A stretch of 8,234 nt of DNA from JAXHTH01 sp034211115 (GCA_034211115.1 JAXHTH010000219.1:1-8234); one strand, 5' to 3'. Shown: positions 1 through 6,562, numbered from the stretch's first letter. Numbers and translations: made by a program. The notes: generated by a model from the letters alone, not told the origin.

Positions 1-1572
1 CGTGCCGTTGTTGACGAAGAAACCGAAGTCCGAGTTCTCCGTCTTCGCGACGAGGCCCGTGCGCTCAGCGTATCGCTCGGCGTTGAACCAGCACTCGAGC
101 GTGAGCGGTCCGTCCGGCACGGTCAGCAGTTCGTTCGGCACGCGCAGGCAGTCATCTTCGCCGTCGAGGACGAGCACGTGCTCGACGGCCGGGCGCGGCG
201 GCGACTCGAGATCCGCCACCATCGGCAGATCGCTCACCGATTCGGGGATCGCGTAGCGGAGAGACGGCGCGAGATACTCCATCTGAAGCGACAGGGCCGG
301 CGTGCGGAACGCGCAGTCCAGCGAGTCCGCCATCCGCTCGGTGCGGAACCGGAACGTGTACGAATCGCCGGGCTTGATCGTCGCGTGATTGTGGTCGGGC
401 GTGAAGAACCAGCGGCTGTCGGCGCTGGTGGGAGCGATGGTCACCTCGATGGGCCGGGTGACGGGGTTCGTGACGATGGCGCTGAAGATCTGCGACGCCG
501 AGCCGTCGGAGGCGATGCGCAGCGGCTCGTCGATCGCGGCGCGAACGCCGGCAAGCCGGCCGGTCTCTTCGCTGACCTTCCCCGTCAGGGCGCGGACGTC
601 CGTCACCTCGCCGACCGGGATCGACGCCATCGCGATCTGGCGCTTTCGCACGGTGACCACGTGGAACTGGTGCAGGTAGCCGGCCTCGGGGGCGAGGCCG
701 GGCTGATGCCCGCCCACGGTGGCGAGGGTGACATACTCGATCCCGTCCCGCGGGCCGTCGTAGCGCATCTTGTGGATGTGGCCGGCGAAGACGGCGGTGA
801 CGTTGCCCGCCTCCGCGAGCAGGGCGTGCACGCGCTCCCAGTGATCGCCGTAGTTGTTCCCCAGCCAGCGCGGATGGTGGAGGAAGAGGAAGACGTGATC
901 GGCGTCCTTCGCCTTCTCCAGCGTGTCGGCGAGCCAGTTGAACTGCTCATCGCTCATGCGCTGGCAGGCCGGCTTGCTGATGCTCTTCTCGCCGGTCTCC
1001 GGATCGCCTTCGTCCGAGTAAAGCGCGATGAACCAGCAGTTCTTGTGCTCGAAGGCGTACCAGAGCGGGCCGAAGTGCATCTCGTAATGCGCCTCGTGCT
1101 CGCCTTCCGGCCTGTCGGGGCCGCGCCAGTAGATGTCGTGATTGCCCGCTACGGGAAACCAGGGCATGAGCAGGCCGTTCATGATGCGCTTGTACTCGCG
1201 CATCTGCTCCATCCACTCCCCGGTCTGGTTGTAGCCCTGGACGAGATCGCCGACGGTCATCACGAGGTCGGGCTCGAGGAGGTTCGTGTCGCGCACGGCC
1301 TCGGCGAGGACTTTCACGCCCTCCGCGGGCCCGCCCGTGCGATCGCCGAACACGACGAAGAAGAACGCGTCCTCCTCGCCGGGCAGGGGCAGCTTCACCT
1401 GCTCGGGGCGGGTGGTGGTGAAGCGCGTTTCGTCCGGAGCGGCCGGGTGCGGCGCGCCGCGCGTGACGTGCCGGCCTTCGTGGGCGTGGGCGGCGATGCA
1501 CGCGGCGGCGAGGACGAGAATGACGGCAAGCGGCGACGACCGATGCGCGAAGCTGTTGTGTGTCCTGCTCAT
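1..1572 (-). CDS. Secreted calcineurin-like metallophosphoesterase with C-terminal LamG-type domain (partial at left edge)
   Basis: The open frame covers 524 codons from ATG at 1572 and runs off the window without a stop, so the C-terminus is missing. Residues 1-31 look like a signal peptide: Arg3 and Arg11, a hydrophobic stretch at 14-28, and a likely cut after AHA (29-31). A Cys at 25 makes a lipoprotein a weaker alternative. The metallophosphoesterase motifs are in order: GDR at 76-78, GDLVQG at 108-113, GNHD at 143-146, HH at 232-233 and GHIH at 264-267. The first motif is D-x-R rather than the commoner D-x-H. A beta-rich linker follows, and from about residue 463 a LamG/concanavalin-like jellyroll begins (LDGEDDCLRVP, then LTLECWF). 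The product is probably exported and hydrolyses a phosphoester of unknown kind using two metal ions; the lectin-like domain may bind a glycan or surface. It diverges from the TerC gene. No Shine-Dalgarno is visible. The family assignment is firm; the substrate is not known. Confidence 0.9.
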   Translation of the reverse strand, partial: MSRTHNSFAHRSSPLAVILVLAAACIAAHAHEGRHVTRGAPHPAAPDETRFTTTRPEQVKLPLPGEEDAFFFVVFGDRTGGPAEGVKVLAEAVRDTNLLEPDLVMTVGDLVQGYNQTGEWMEQMREYKRIMNGLLMPWFPVAGNHDIYWRGPDRPEGEHEAHYEMHFGPLWYAFEHKNCWFIALYSDEGDPETGEKSISKPACQRMSDEQFNWLADTLEKAKDADHVFLFLHHPRWLGNNYGDHWERVHALLAEAGNVTAVFAGHIHKMRYDGPRDGIEYVTLATVGGHQPGLAPEAGYLHQFHVVTVRKRQIAMASIPVGEVTDVRALTGKVSEETGRLAGVRAAIDEPLRIASDGSASQIFSAIVTNPVTRPIEVTIAPTSADSRWFFTPDHNHATIKPGDSYTFRFRTERMADSLDCAFRTPALSLQMEYLAPSLRYAIPESVSDLPMVADLESPPRPAVEHVLVLDGEDDCLRVPNELLTVPDGPLTLECWFNAERYAERTGLVAKTENSDFGFFVNNGT

Positions 1573-1579
1573 GGAGGCG

Positions 1580-1585
1580 ATGATA
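1580..1585 (-). promoter_or_regulatory. Candidate -10 box for a leaderless phosphoesterase transcript
   Basis: On the minus strand TATCAT matches TATAAT at 5 of 6 positions and ends 7 bases before the ATG at 1572, so transcription would start at or next to the start codon. The same 25 bases hold no purine-rich Shine-Dalgarno. No -35 hexamer is visible. This is inferred from motif and spacing only. Confidence 0.4.
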
Positions 1586-1733
1586 CCGGCCCGCGCGCGT
1601 GGAGCGCGCTGAGGATCTGTTTCCTCGAACGCCCAGAGGGCGGGCGCTGCAGACGAATCGCGGCCCCCGCCGCCCTTCCCCGCAATCAATCGACGCGGCC
1701 CGAAGCCGAAGCCCCGGCACCGGGCCGCCTGAT

Positions 1734-1738
1734 GGGAG
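1734..1738 (+). promoter_or_regulatory. Ribosome binding site that sets the TerC GTG start
   Basis: GGGAG lies 7 bases before the GTG at 1746. It favours this start over the in-frame ATG at 1599, which would add 49 residues of arginine- and proline-rich, non-membrane sequence unlike the family. Confidence 0.65.
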
Positions 1739-1745
1739 TCTCGCC

Positions 1746-2489
1746 GTGCCCGAATCCACCCTCCTCGAGAGCGGCATCGCCCTCATCACCCTCACCCTCC
1801 TCGAGATCGTCCTCGGCATCGACAACATCCTCGTCCTGTCGATCATGACCAACCGCCTGCCGAAGCACCGGCAGGCGGCGGGCCGGTTCATCGGCCTGCT
1901 CGGGGCGATGGGGATGCGGGTGCTGCTGCTCGTGTTCATGAAGGCGATTCTCGGCCTCACCCGCCCGCTCTTCGCGGTCGCCGGGCAGGAGGTGTCCGGC
2001 CGGGACCTCATCCTCATCGCCGGCGGGCTGTTCCTGCTCGCCAAGGCGGTGTACGAGATTCACCAGCACGTGGAAGGGCGCGGCGAGGAGAGAAGACCGC
2101 CGACCGGCTCGGCCGTGTTCATCTGGGTCATCGTGCAGATCATGCTGCTGGACCTCGTCTTTTCGCTGGATTCGGTGATCACCGCGGTGGGCATGGCCCG
2201 CGAGCTGTGGGTGATGATCACCGCCATCGTGGTGGCGATCCTGATGATGATGCTCTTCGCCGGCCCGATCGGGCGGTTCATTCAGCGGCATCCCACGCTC
2301 GCCGTGCTCGCATTGTCGTTCCTCGTCCTCATCGGGGTGACGCTGATCGTAGAAGGCTGCGGGGGGCACGTGGACAAGGCCTACCTGTACTTCGCGATGG
2401 GCTTCTCGCTCGTCGTCGAGCTGCTGAATCTGCGCGTGCTGCGGCGGTACGTCAAGCGCCGTCCGCCGACCGCGCCGGCGGAGGCCTGA
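1746..2489 (+). CDS. TerC-family integral membrane protein (probable metal ion exporter)
   Basis: The protein has 247 residues with a GTG start chosen from the GGGAG site and from where family similarity begins. It is a typical stand-alone TerC domain with about seven hydrophobic segments, near residues 6-34, 45-70, 86-106, 123-150, 154-179, 184-203 and 212-229. Family signatures are visible: LEIVLGIDNILVLS at 19-32 with acidic Glu20 and Asp26, GRDLILIAGGLFLL at 85-98 followed by E-I-H at 104-106, and LDLVFSLDSVITAVGM at 135-150 with Asp136 and Asp142. These membrane-buried acidic residues are thought to handle metal ions. Relatives such as Bacillus YkoY and YceF and E. coli Alx are linked to manganese export, and the name comes from tellurite resistance. 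There are no CBS or CorC domains, unlike the longer YoaE type. No tellurite genes are nearby. It diverges from the phosphoesterase gene and converges on the regulator 16 bases away. The family is secure; Mn(II) as substrate is inference. Confidence 0.93.
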   Translation: MPESTLLESGIALITLTLLEIVLGIDNILVLSIMTNRLPKHRQAAGRFIGLLGAMGMRVLLLVFMKAILGLTRPLFAVAGQEVSGRDLILIAGGLFLLAKAVYEIHQHVEGRGEERRPPTGSAVFIWVIVQIMLLDLVFSLDSVITAVGMARELWVMITAIVVAILMMMLFAGPIGRFIQRHPTLAVLALSFLVLIGVTLIVEGCGGHVDKAYLYFAMGFSLVVELLNLRVLRRYVKRRPPTAPAEA

Positions 2490-2505
2490 CGCGCTCAGCA
2501 GCTCT

Positions 2506-3198
2506 TCACAACTCCGGAAAGAGACCGTCGGCGACGTCGCGCAGCCGATCGGCATCCACCACGCGCAGACGCCGCGTGTCGAGGCCCTGAACCAGGCCGG
2601 CATCGGCCAGGCGCTTCAACGTGCGCGAGAGCGTCTCGCTGGTCAGGTTGAGATGGCTGGCGAGATGTCGCTTCAGGGCCGGCAGCTCGATCTCATCACC
2701 GCCCTGCCCGGCAGCGGCATCGAGAAGGTAGCGGGCGAGGCGGCCGATGGCATCGCGGAGAACGATGTCCTCCATCAGCCCCACCAGCGTGCGGACCCAG
2801 CCGGCCATGCCCGCCAGGAGGCCCCGGCACAATTCGTGGTCGGTGAGAAGCGCTCGGCGAAAGGGCTCGGCCGGCAGCAGAGCGCACGTGGTCGGCTCCA
2901 CCGCTTCCGCGAAGGCCGGGCAGGGAAAACCGCCGATCACCGCCACCTCGGCGAAGGTCTGGCCCGGCCCGGCCAGGTGCAGCACGTGTTCCTTGCCGCT
3001 GGGGGCGAGCTTGTAGATCCGCACGCGCCCTTCCCCCACCACGAACAGGCCCGGGCACGGCTCATCCTGCCGGAAGATCATCTCCCCGCGCGGGCCGGTG
3101 CGTCGCCGGCCCATGGCCGCGAGCATGTCCAGCCTCGGCCGGTCAAGCGCGGAAAACAAACCGCACGCCTCCAGAATGGCGCGAATCTCCCTGGGCAC
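2506..3198 (-). CDS. Crp/Fnr-family transcriptional regulator, DNR/HcpR-like
   Basis: The protein has 230 residues from GTG at 3198, with GGAG 8 bases upstream. An in-frame ATG at 3297 is less likely because it would put the FNR-type palindrome inside the gene. Residues 15-125 form a cyclic-nucleotide-type beta-roll (GEMIFRQDEP at 38-47, LFVVGEGRVRIYK at 51-63, GPGQTFAEVAVIGG at 77-90). A long dimer helix follows at about 126-162, then a winged helix-turn-helix at 172-214. The recognition helix SETLSRTLKRL (187-197) has Glu188, Ser191 and Arg192, matching the E-x-x-S-R of FNR that contacts TTGAT half-sites. The cAMP pocket signature with Arg-Ser is absent. So is FNR's N-terminal cysteine cluster: Cys12 is the only cysteine before 48. 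This points to a DNR- or HcpR-like sensor, which in studied relatives responds to nitric oxide through heme; heme binding here is inferred. It diverges from hcp and shares its control region, suggesting that it regulates hcp and perhaps itself. Confidence 0.9.
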   Translation of the reverse strand: MPREIRAILEACGLFSALDRPRLDMLAAMGRRRTGPRGEMIFRQDEPCPGLFVVGEGRVRIYKLAPSGKEHVLHLAGPGQTFAEVAVIGGFPCPAFAEAVEPTTCALLPAEPFRRALLTDHELCRGLLAGMAGWVRTLVGLMEDIVLRDAIGRLARYLLDAAAGQGGDEIELPALKRHLASHLNLTSETLSRTLKRLADAGLVQGLDTRRLRVVDADRLRDVADGLFPEL

Positions 3199-3206
3199 GA
3201 TCGGCG

Positions 3207-3210
3207 CTCC
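3207..3210 (-). promoter_or_regulatory. Ribosome binding site that sets the regulator GTG start
   Basis: On the minus strand GGAG sits 8 bases before the GTG at 3198. It supports this start over the ATG at 3297. The resulting 230 residues is the usual size for the Crp/Fnr family. Confidence 0.55.
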
Positions 3211-3231
3211 GTCAAGAAAGAACGGCCGGGC

Positions 3232-3245
3232 TTGATCCAGATCAA
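3232..3245. promoter_or_regulatory. FNR/DNR-type operator between regulator and hcp
   Basis: TTGATCCAGATCAA is an exact match to the FNR/ANR/DNR consensus TTGAT-N4-ATCAA. One flanking C/G pair extends the symmetry to CTTGATC-CA-GATCAAG (3231-3246). It lies 118 bases before the hcp ATG and 33 bases before the regulator GTG. Its centre (3238.5) would place a class II (-41.5) start for hcp near 3280. The AT-rich patch GATTAA (3270-3275) is a weak candidate -10 for that start. The adjacent regulator has the recognition-helix residues expected for this half-site. The motif is seen directly; binding and the direction of control are inferred. Confidence 0.85.
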
Positions 3246-3350
3246 GGCGTCGCCGGCCTCGCCGACCGAGATTAACGCCTCGAGGCGGGCCCGGCAATCG
3301 CCGCCGCGCCCGTGCTCACGCACCCGACACCATTCAGGCCGCCCCGCGGC

Positions 3351-3356
3351 AGGGAG
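3351..3356 (+). promoter_or_regulatory. Ribosome binding site of hcp
   Basis: AGGGAG ends 7 bases before the ATG at 3364. It fixes the start just before the N-terminal cysteine motif and excludes a long upstream extension of the open frame that lies antisense to the regulator. Confidence 0.7.
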
Positions 3357-3363
3357 TTCCGGA

Positions 3364-4683
3364 ATGACCACCGCCACCCTTCCCCTCATCTGCAACCAGT
3401 GCGAACAGACCGCCCATGGCACGGCGTGCTCGATCAACGGCGCGCCCGGTGTCTGCGGCAAGGACCGCGATATCGAGTCCCTCCAGGAGATCTTGCTCTA
3501 CGGGCTGAAGGGCATGGCCGCCTACGCCCATCACGCACGGCGGCTGGGCATGACCGATGAGGCCGTCAGCGCGTTCATCGAGGAGGCGCTGTTCGCCACC
3601 ATGACGAATGTCAACTTCGACTTCGATGCGCTGCTGGAGATGGTTCTGGAGTGCGGCCGGATGAATCTCCGTGTCATGGAGATGCTCGATGAGGGGCACA
3701 TCGCTCGGTTCGGCCGACCGGAGCCGACCGTCGTCCGCGAGGGCACCCGGGCCGGGCCGGGCATCCTGATCACCGGCCACGATCTCCCTGACCTCGCCGA
3801 CCTGCTCCGGCAGTGCGAGGGGACGGATATCAGGGTTTACACGCACGGAGAGATGCTGCCGGCCCACATGTATCCGAAGCTGCGCGACCATCCCAACCTG
3901 GCCGGGCATTACGGCGGGGCCTGGCAGAAACAGAAGACCGAATTCGAGCGATTCGACGGGCCCATCATCGCCACCACCAACTGCATCCTGATCCCGAAAC
4001 CCAGCTACGCCGATCGCGTGTTCACGACGCGCTGCACGGCCGTCCCCGGCGGCCGGCGGATCGTCGACAACGACTTCTCCGCGGTCATCGACAAGGCGCG
4101 CCGGTGCCCGCCGCTGCCGGAGACGCCCGCGGGCGAATCGACCGTCGGCTTCCATCGCACGGTGGTCCTCGACAAGGCGGAGACGATCGTGCAGGCCGTG
4201 AAGGACGGCAAGGTCAGCCGGTTCTTCGTCATCGGCGGCTGCGACGGCGCCGAACCCGGCCGCAATTACTTCTCCGACTTTGCACAGGCTACGCCCGATG
4301 ATTCGTTCATCCTCACCCTCGGCTGCGGGAAGTACCGCATTCGTGACTACGACTACGGCGAACACCTCGGCCTGCCCCGCCTGCTGGACATGGGCCAGTG
4401 CAACGACGCGTACGGCGCGATCCAGGTCGCGGTCGCCCTGGCCAACGCGTTTGACTGTTCCGTCAATGACCTGCCGTTGACGATCGTGCTTTCGTGGTTT
4501 GAGCAGAAGGCGGTCGCGGTGCTGCTCACGCTCCTGGCCCTGGGCGTGAAGGGCGTCACGATCGGCCCGAACCCCCCGGCGTTCGTCTCTCCGGGCGTGT
4601 TCGAACTGTTGCAGGAGAAGTACGACCTGCGGGTCATCAGCGAGAACGCCACGGCCGATCTGGCCGCGCTCACCACCGTGTAA
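3364..4683 (+). CDS. hcp: Hybrid cluster protein (Hcp; hydroxylamine reductase family), short class III form
   Basis: The protein has 439 residues against about 540-550 for E. coli and Desulfovibrio Hcp. The N-terminal iron-sulfur cysteines are Cys10, Cys13, Cys22 and Cys31 (C-x2-C-x8-C-x8-C). All eight hybrid-cluster ligands can be placed: His139 (GHDL), Glu163 (THGEMLPAH), Cys207 (TNCI), Cys293 (GGCDGA, the persulfide cysteine), Cys321 (GCGKYR), Cys346 (GQCND), Glu380 and Lys382 (WFEQKA). Most spacings equal those of the D. vulgaris enzyme, but Cys31 to His139 is about 115 residues shorter. That gap marks the class III form known from some thermophiles and anaerobes. Hcp is cytoplasmic; it was first described as reducing hydroxylamine and is now mainly seen as a nitric oxide reductase and S-nitrosylase in nitrosative stress. 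No hcr reductase gene is adjacent, so its electron donor is unknown. The FNR-type box upstream suggests control by the divergent regulator. Confidence 0.96.
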   Translation: MTTATLPLICNQCEQTAHGTACSINGAPGVCGKDRDIESLQEILLYGLKGMAAYAHHARRLGMTDEAVSAFIEEALFATMTNVNFDFDALLEMVLECGRMNLRVMEMLDEGHIARFGRPEPTVVREGTRAGPGILITGHDLPDLADLLRQCEGTDIRVYTHGEMLPAHMYPKLRDHPNLAGHYGGAWQKQKTEFERFDGPIIATTNCILIPKPSYADRVFTTRCTAVPGGRRIVDNDFSAVIDKARRCPPLPETPAGESTVGFHRTVVLDKAETIVQAVKDGKVSRFFVIGGCDGAEPGRNYFSDFAQATPDDSFILTLGCGKYRIRDYDYGEHLGLPRLLDMGQCNDAYGAIQVAVALANAFDCSVNDLPLTIVLSWFEQKAVAVLLTLLALGVKGVTIGPNPPAFVSPGVFELLQEKYDLRVISENATADLAALTTV

Positions 4684-4735
4684 GCAGCGGCGGCCCCCCC
4701 TCGACCTGCGCCGTCGTTCATCTCGTCATGCGGTT

Positions 4736-4766
4736 GCGCCGCGGCCGGACCTGCCCGTCGCGGCGC
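4736..4766 (+). terminator. Possible hairpin downstream of hcp
   Basis: GCGCCGCG (4736-4743) and CGCGGCGC (4759-4766) form a perfect 8-base inverted repeat with a 15-base loop, starting 53 bases after the hcp stop. A second one, CGCCGG/CCGGCG with a 3-base loop, follows at 4776-4790. Neither has a T-tract, so intrinsic termination is uncertain, and chance pairing is likely at this GC content. Confidence 0.3.
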
Positions 4767-4915
4767 TCTGCATGCCGCCGGCCCCCGGCGAAGGATGCCC
4801 GAACAGGAGATGCGCAGCTCCTCATTCCTTCTCGATCCCGTCGTGAGACGAACCGGAATAACCGCGCGCCGACGAATGATTGGCGCGCTCGATACTTCGA
4901 CCTTCATCAACACAC

Positions 4916-4919
4916 GGAG
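4916..4919 (+). promoter_or_regulatory. Ribosome binding site of the FG-GAP protein gene
   Basis: GGAG lies 8 bases before the ATG at 4928. It selects this start over the in-frame ATG at 4880, which would put 16 extra residues in front of a clean signal peptide. Confidence 0.6.
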
Positions 4920-4927
4920 ACTGGAAC

Positions 4928-6562
4928 ATGCATCAAGCCGATGTCCTCGTTATGGCCTGCGCTCTGACCGCCGCGCTCGCGGCCGGCCCCGCCCGGGGCG
5001 ACGGGCGCGAAGTGGTTCTTTCGTTCACCGACATCAGCGCCGAAGCAGGCGTGGGCCTGCCCGGCGAGCTGACGGAATCCGTCGCCTGGGGCGATTACGA
5101 CAACGATGGGGATGAGGATCTCTACCTCACCAACAACGGTTCGAATCGCCTCTTCCGCAACGATGGCGGCGGCGACTTCACCGATGTCACCGACGTGGCG
5201 GGCGTCGGCGACGACCGCTTCAGCGTCGGCGTTGCCTTCGGCGATCTCGACAACGATGGCGATCTCGATCTCTATGTCGTCCATTTCTCCGACGGGCTCG
5301 ATGCGCTCTATCGCAACAACGGCCCGGTCGGACCCGGCGGCGCGTACACCTTCACCGACGTCGCCGACGAGGCGGGCCTCGACCAGGAGCAGAGCAGCCG
5401 CGGCATGGCCTTTCTCGACTACAACCGCGACGGGCGGCTGGACATCTACGTGGTCGCCATCGGCGAGAACATCCTCTACGAGAATCTCGGCGACCTCCAG
5501 TTCGTCGACGTCGCGCCGGAGCTGGGTGTGAACGCCAACGACACCGGCGTGGGCGTCGTGTGCAGCGATCTCGACAACAACGGCTGGGTGGACATCTTCA
5601 CCGGCAACCGGAGCAGCAATCTCAACCGGCTCTACCTCAACGATGGAGGCCTCTTCACCGACGCGACGGAGGATGCGGGCATCGACGCGACGGGCCTGGG
5701 CATGGGCGTGCTCGCCTTCGACCACGACAACGACCTCGACCTCGATTTGTACTGGACGACCTGGCCCGGAGGCGGCATGGAGCCCACCCCCAACGCGTTC
5801 TACGACAACAACGGTGACGCGACCTTCACGAACATCACCGACGACACCGGCACCGCCGATCCGCTCGGCTGGGGCATCAGCGGCAACGCGGGCGACATCG
5901 ACAACGACCGCTTCCAGGATTTCTTCGTCACGAACGGCTTCGATGACGGCACCACGCCGAATGTACTGTTCCACAACCAACAGGACGAGACGTACGTCGA
6001 CGTGACATCCACCCTCTCCGGCGGGGCTGACGTGGACGGGCGCGGCGCCGCCTTCGACGACTTCGATCAGGACGGCGATCTCGATCTCGTCCTGACCACC
6101 GACGCGGAAAACGAGACCCGCCTGTGGCGCAATGATTCCGCGCACGACCATCACTGGCTCACGCTGACGCTCGTGGGGCGCTCGAGCAACTGGAGCGCGA
6201 TCGGCGCCCGGATCGAGGTCACCGCCGGCGGCATGACCACCGTGCAGGAGGTCAGCGGCGGCGCGGGACGCGGGTCCTTCAACAGCCTGCCCGTCGAGTT
6301 CGGGCTCGGCGAGGCCGATGCCGTCGAGTCAATCACCATCCGTTGGCCCAACGGCTACGTGCAGACCGTCACCGACGTGACGGCGGATCAGCGCGTGAAG
6401 ATCGTCGAACTCGACATCGCGGGCGGGCCGGCGGTGGATACAGAGGATCTGCTGTTCCTTCTCGCCGAATGGGGACAGACAAGTTCCGCGGCGGATGTGA
6501 ACGATGACGGCATCGTCGATGCCGCCGATCTGCTCATCATCCTGGGAAACTGGAGTCCCTGA
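4928..6562 (+). CDS. Secreted FG-GAP/VCBS repeat protein with ASPIC/UnbV domain and dockerin-like tail (CRTAC1-like)
   Basis: The protein has 544 residues. Residues 1-24 look like a signal peptide with a hydrophobic core at 6-19. Seven calcium-binding repeat loops follow, starting at residues 56 (DYDNDGDED), 106, 164, 214, 265, 323 and 378 (DFDQDGDLD). They are spaced about 43-59 residues apart and each is followed by a strand and an L-x-x-N-type segment, which fits a seven-bladed beta-propeller. Residues 409-493 match the ASPIC/UnbV domain (WLTLTLVG, then GARIEV, then SITIRWPNGYVQTV) that closes CRTAC1-like proteins. The C-terminal 50 residues are dockerin-like: a good EF-type loop with Asp523, Asn525, Asp527, Asp531 and Asp534, preceded 27 residues earlier by a degenerate copy keeping only Asp496, Asp504 and Asp507. 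It probably acts outside the cytoplasm, perhaps in adhesion or surface display; no enzyme activity is apparent. It has its own ribosome site and sits 244 bases after hcp, so is probably a separate unit. Confidence 0.92.
   Translation: MHQADVLVMACALTAALAAGPARGDGREVVLSFTDISAEAGVGLPGELTESVAWGDYDNDGDEDLYLTNNGSNRLFRNDGGGDFTDVTDVAGVGDDRFSVGVAFGDLDNDGDLDLYVVHFSDGLDALYRNNGPVGPGGAYTFTDVADEAGLDQEQSSRGMAFLDYNRDGRLDIYVVAIGENILYENLGDLQFVDVAPELGVNANDTGVGVVCSDLDNNGWVDIFTGNRSSNLNRLYLNDGGLFTDATEDAGIDATGLGMGVLAFDHDNDLDLDLYWTTWPGGGMEPTPNAFYDNNGDATFTNITDDTGTADPLGWGISGNAGDIDNDRFQDFFVTNGFDDGTTPNVLFHNQQDETYVDVTSTLSGGADVDGRGAAFDDFDQDGDLDLVLTTDAENETRLWRNDSAHDHHWLTLTLVGRSSNWSAIGARIEVTAGGMTTVQEVSGGAGRGSFNSLPVEFGLGEADAVESITIRWPNGYVQTVTDVTADQRVKIVELDIAGGPAVDTEDLLFLLAEWGQTSSAADVNDDGIVDAADLLIILGNWSP

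Larger units (their letters stand above)
1573..1745. promoter_or_regulatory. Divergent intergenic region between phosphoesterase and TerC genes
   Basis: These 173 bases hold the control regions of both flanking genes. Two small inverted repeats lie on the TerC side: GAGGA/TCCTC (1611-1615 with 1622-1626) and CGCCC/GGCG-type arms (1630-1634 with 1638-1642, 3-base loop). They could form short stems in a TerC leader. I see no convincing plus-strand promoter and no conserved core of the yybP-ykoY manganese riboswitch, which precedes some TerC-family genes in other bacteria. Confidence 0.35.

Noticed and set aside
1573..1745. A yybP-ykoY manganese riboswitch before the TerC gene
   Set aside because: Two short stems exist, but the conserved core sequence and multi-stem junction of that riboswitch are not visible.
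178..1848. Long plus-strand open frame (556 codons) opposite the phosphoesterase
   Set aside because: It is Arg/Ala/Gly-rich with no recognisable domain and lies antisense to a gene with all phosphoesterase motifs; such mirror frames are common at high GC.
947..2044. Minus-strand open frame spanning the phosphoesterase and TerC genes
   Set aside because: It is out of frame with the phosphoesterase and antisense to TerC; the composition is arginine-rich and no motif is present.
1746..2489. Tellurite resistance cluster
   Set aside because: Only a TerC-domain gene is present; no terA, terB, terD, terE or terZ neighbours are seen, so the name does not imply tellurite resistance here.
2653..3363. 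237-codon in-frame extension upstream of hcp
   Set aside because: It lies antisense to the regulator, crosses the FNR-type operator and has no family similarity; the ATG at 3364 has a good ribosome site and starts just before the cysteine motif.
5093..6090. Short nucleotide repeats such as GGCGATCTCGATCTC
   Set aside because: They reflect the repeated Asp-rich calcium loops of the FG-GAP protein, not a DNA repeat or CRISPR array.
4907..6154. Long minus-strand open frame rich in Val, Glu and Ile opposite the FG-GAP gene
   Set aside because: It is the mirror image of repeated Asp-rich calcium loops; no start signal or domain supports it.
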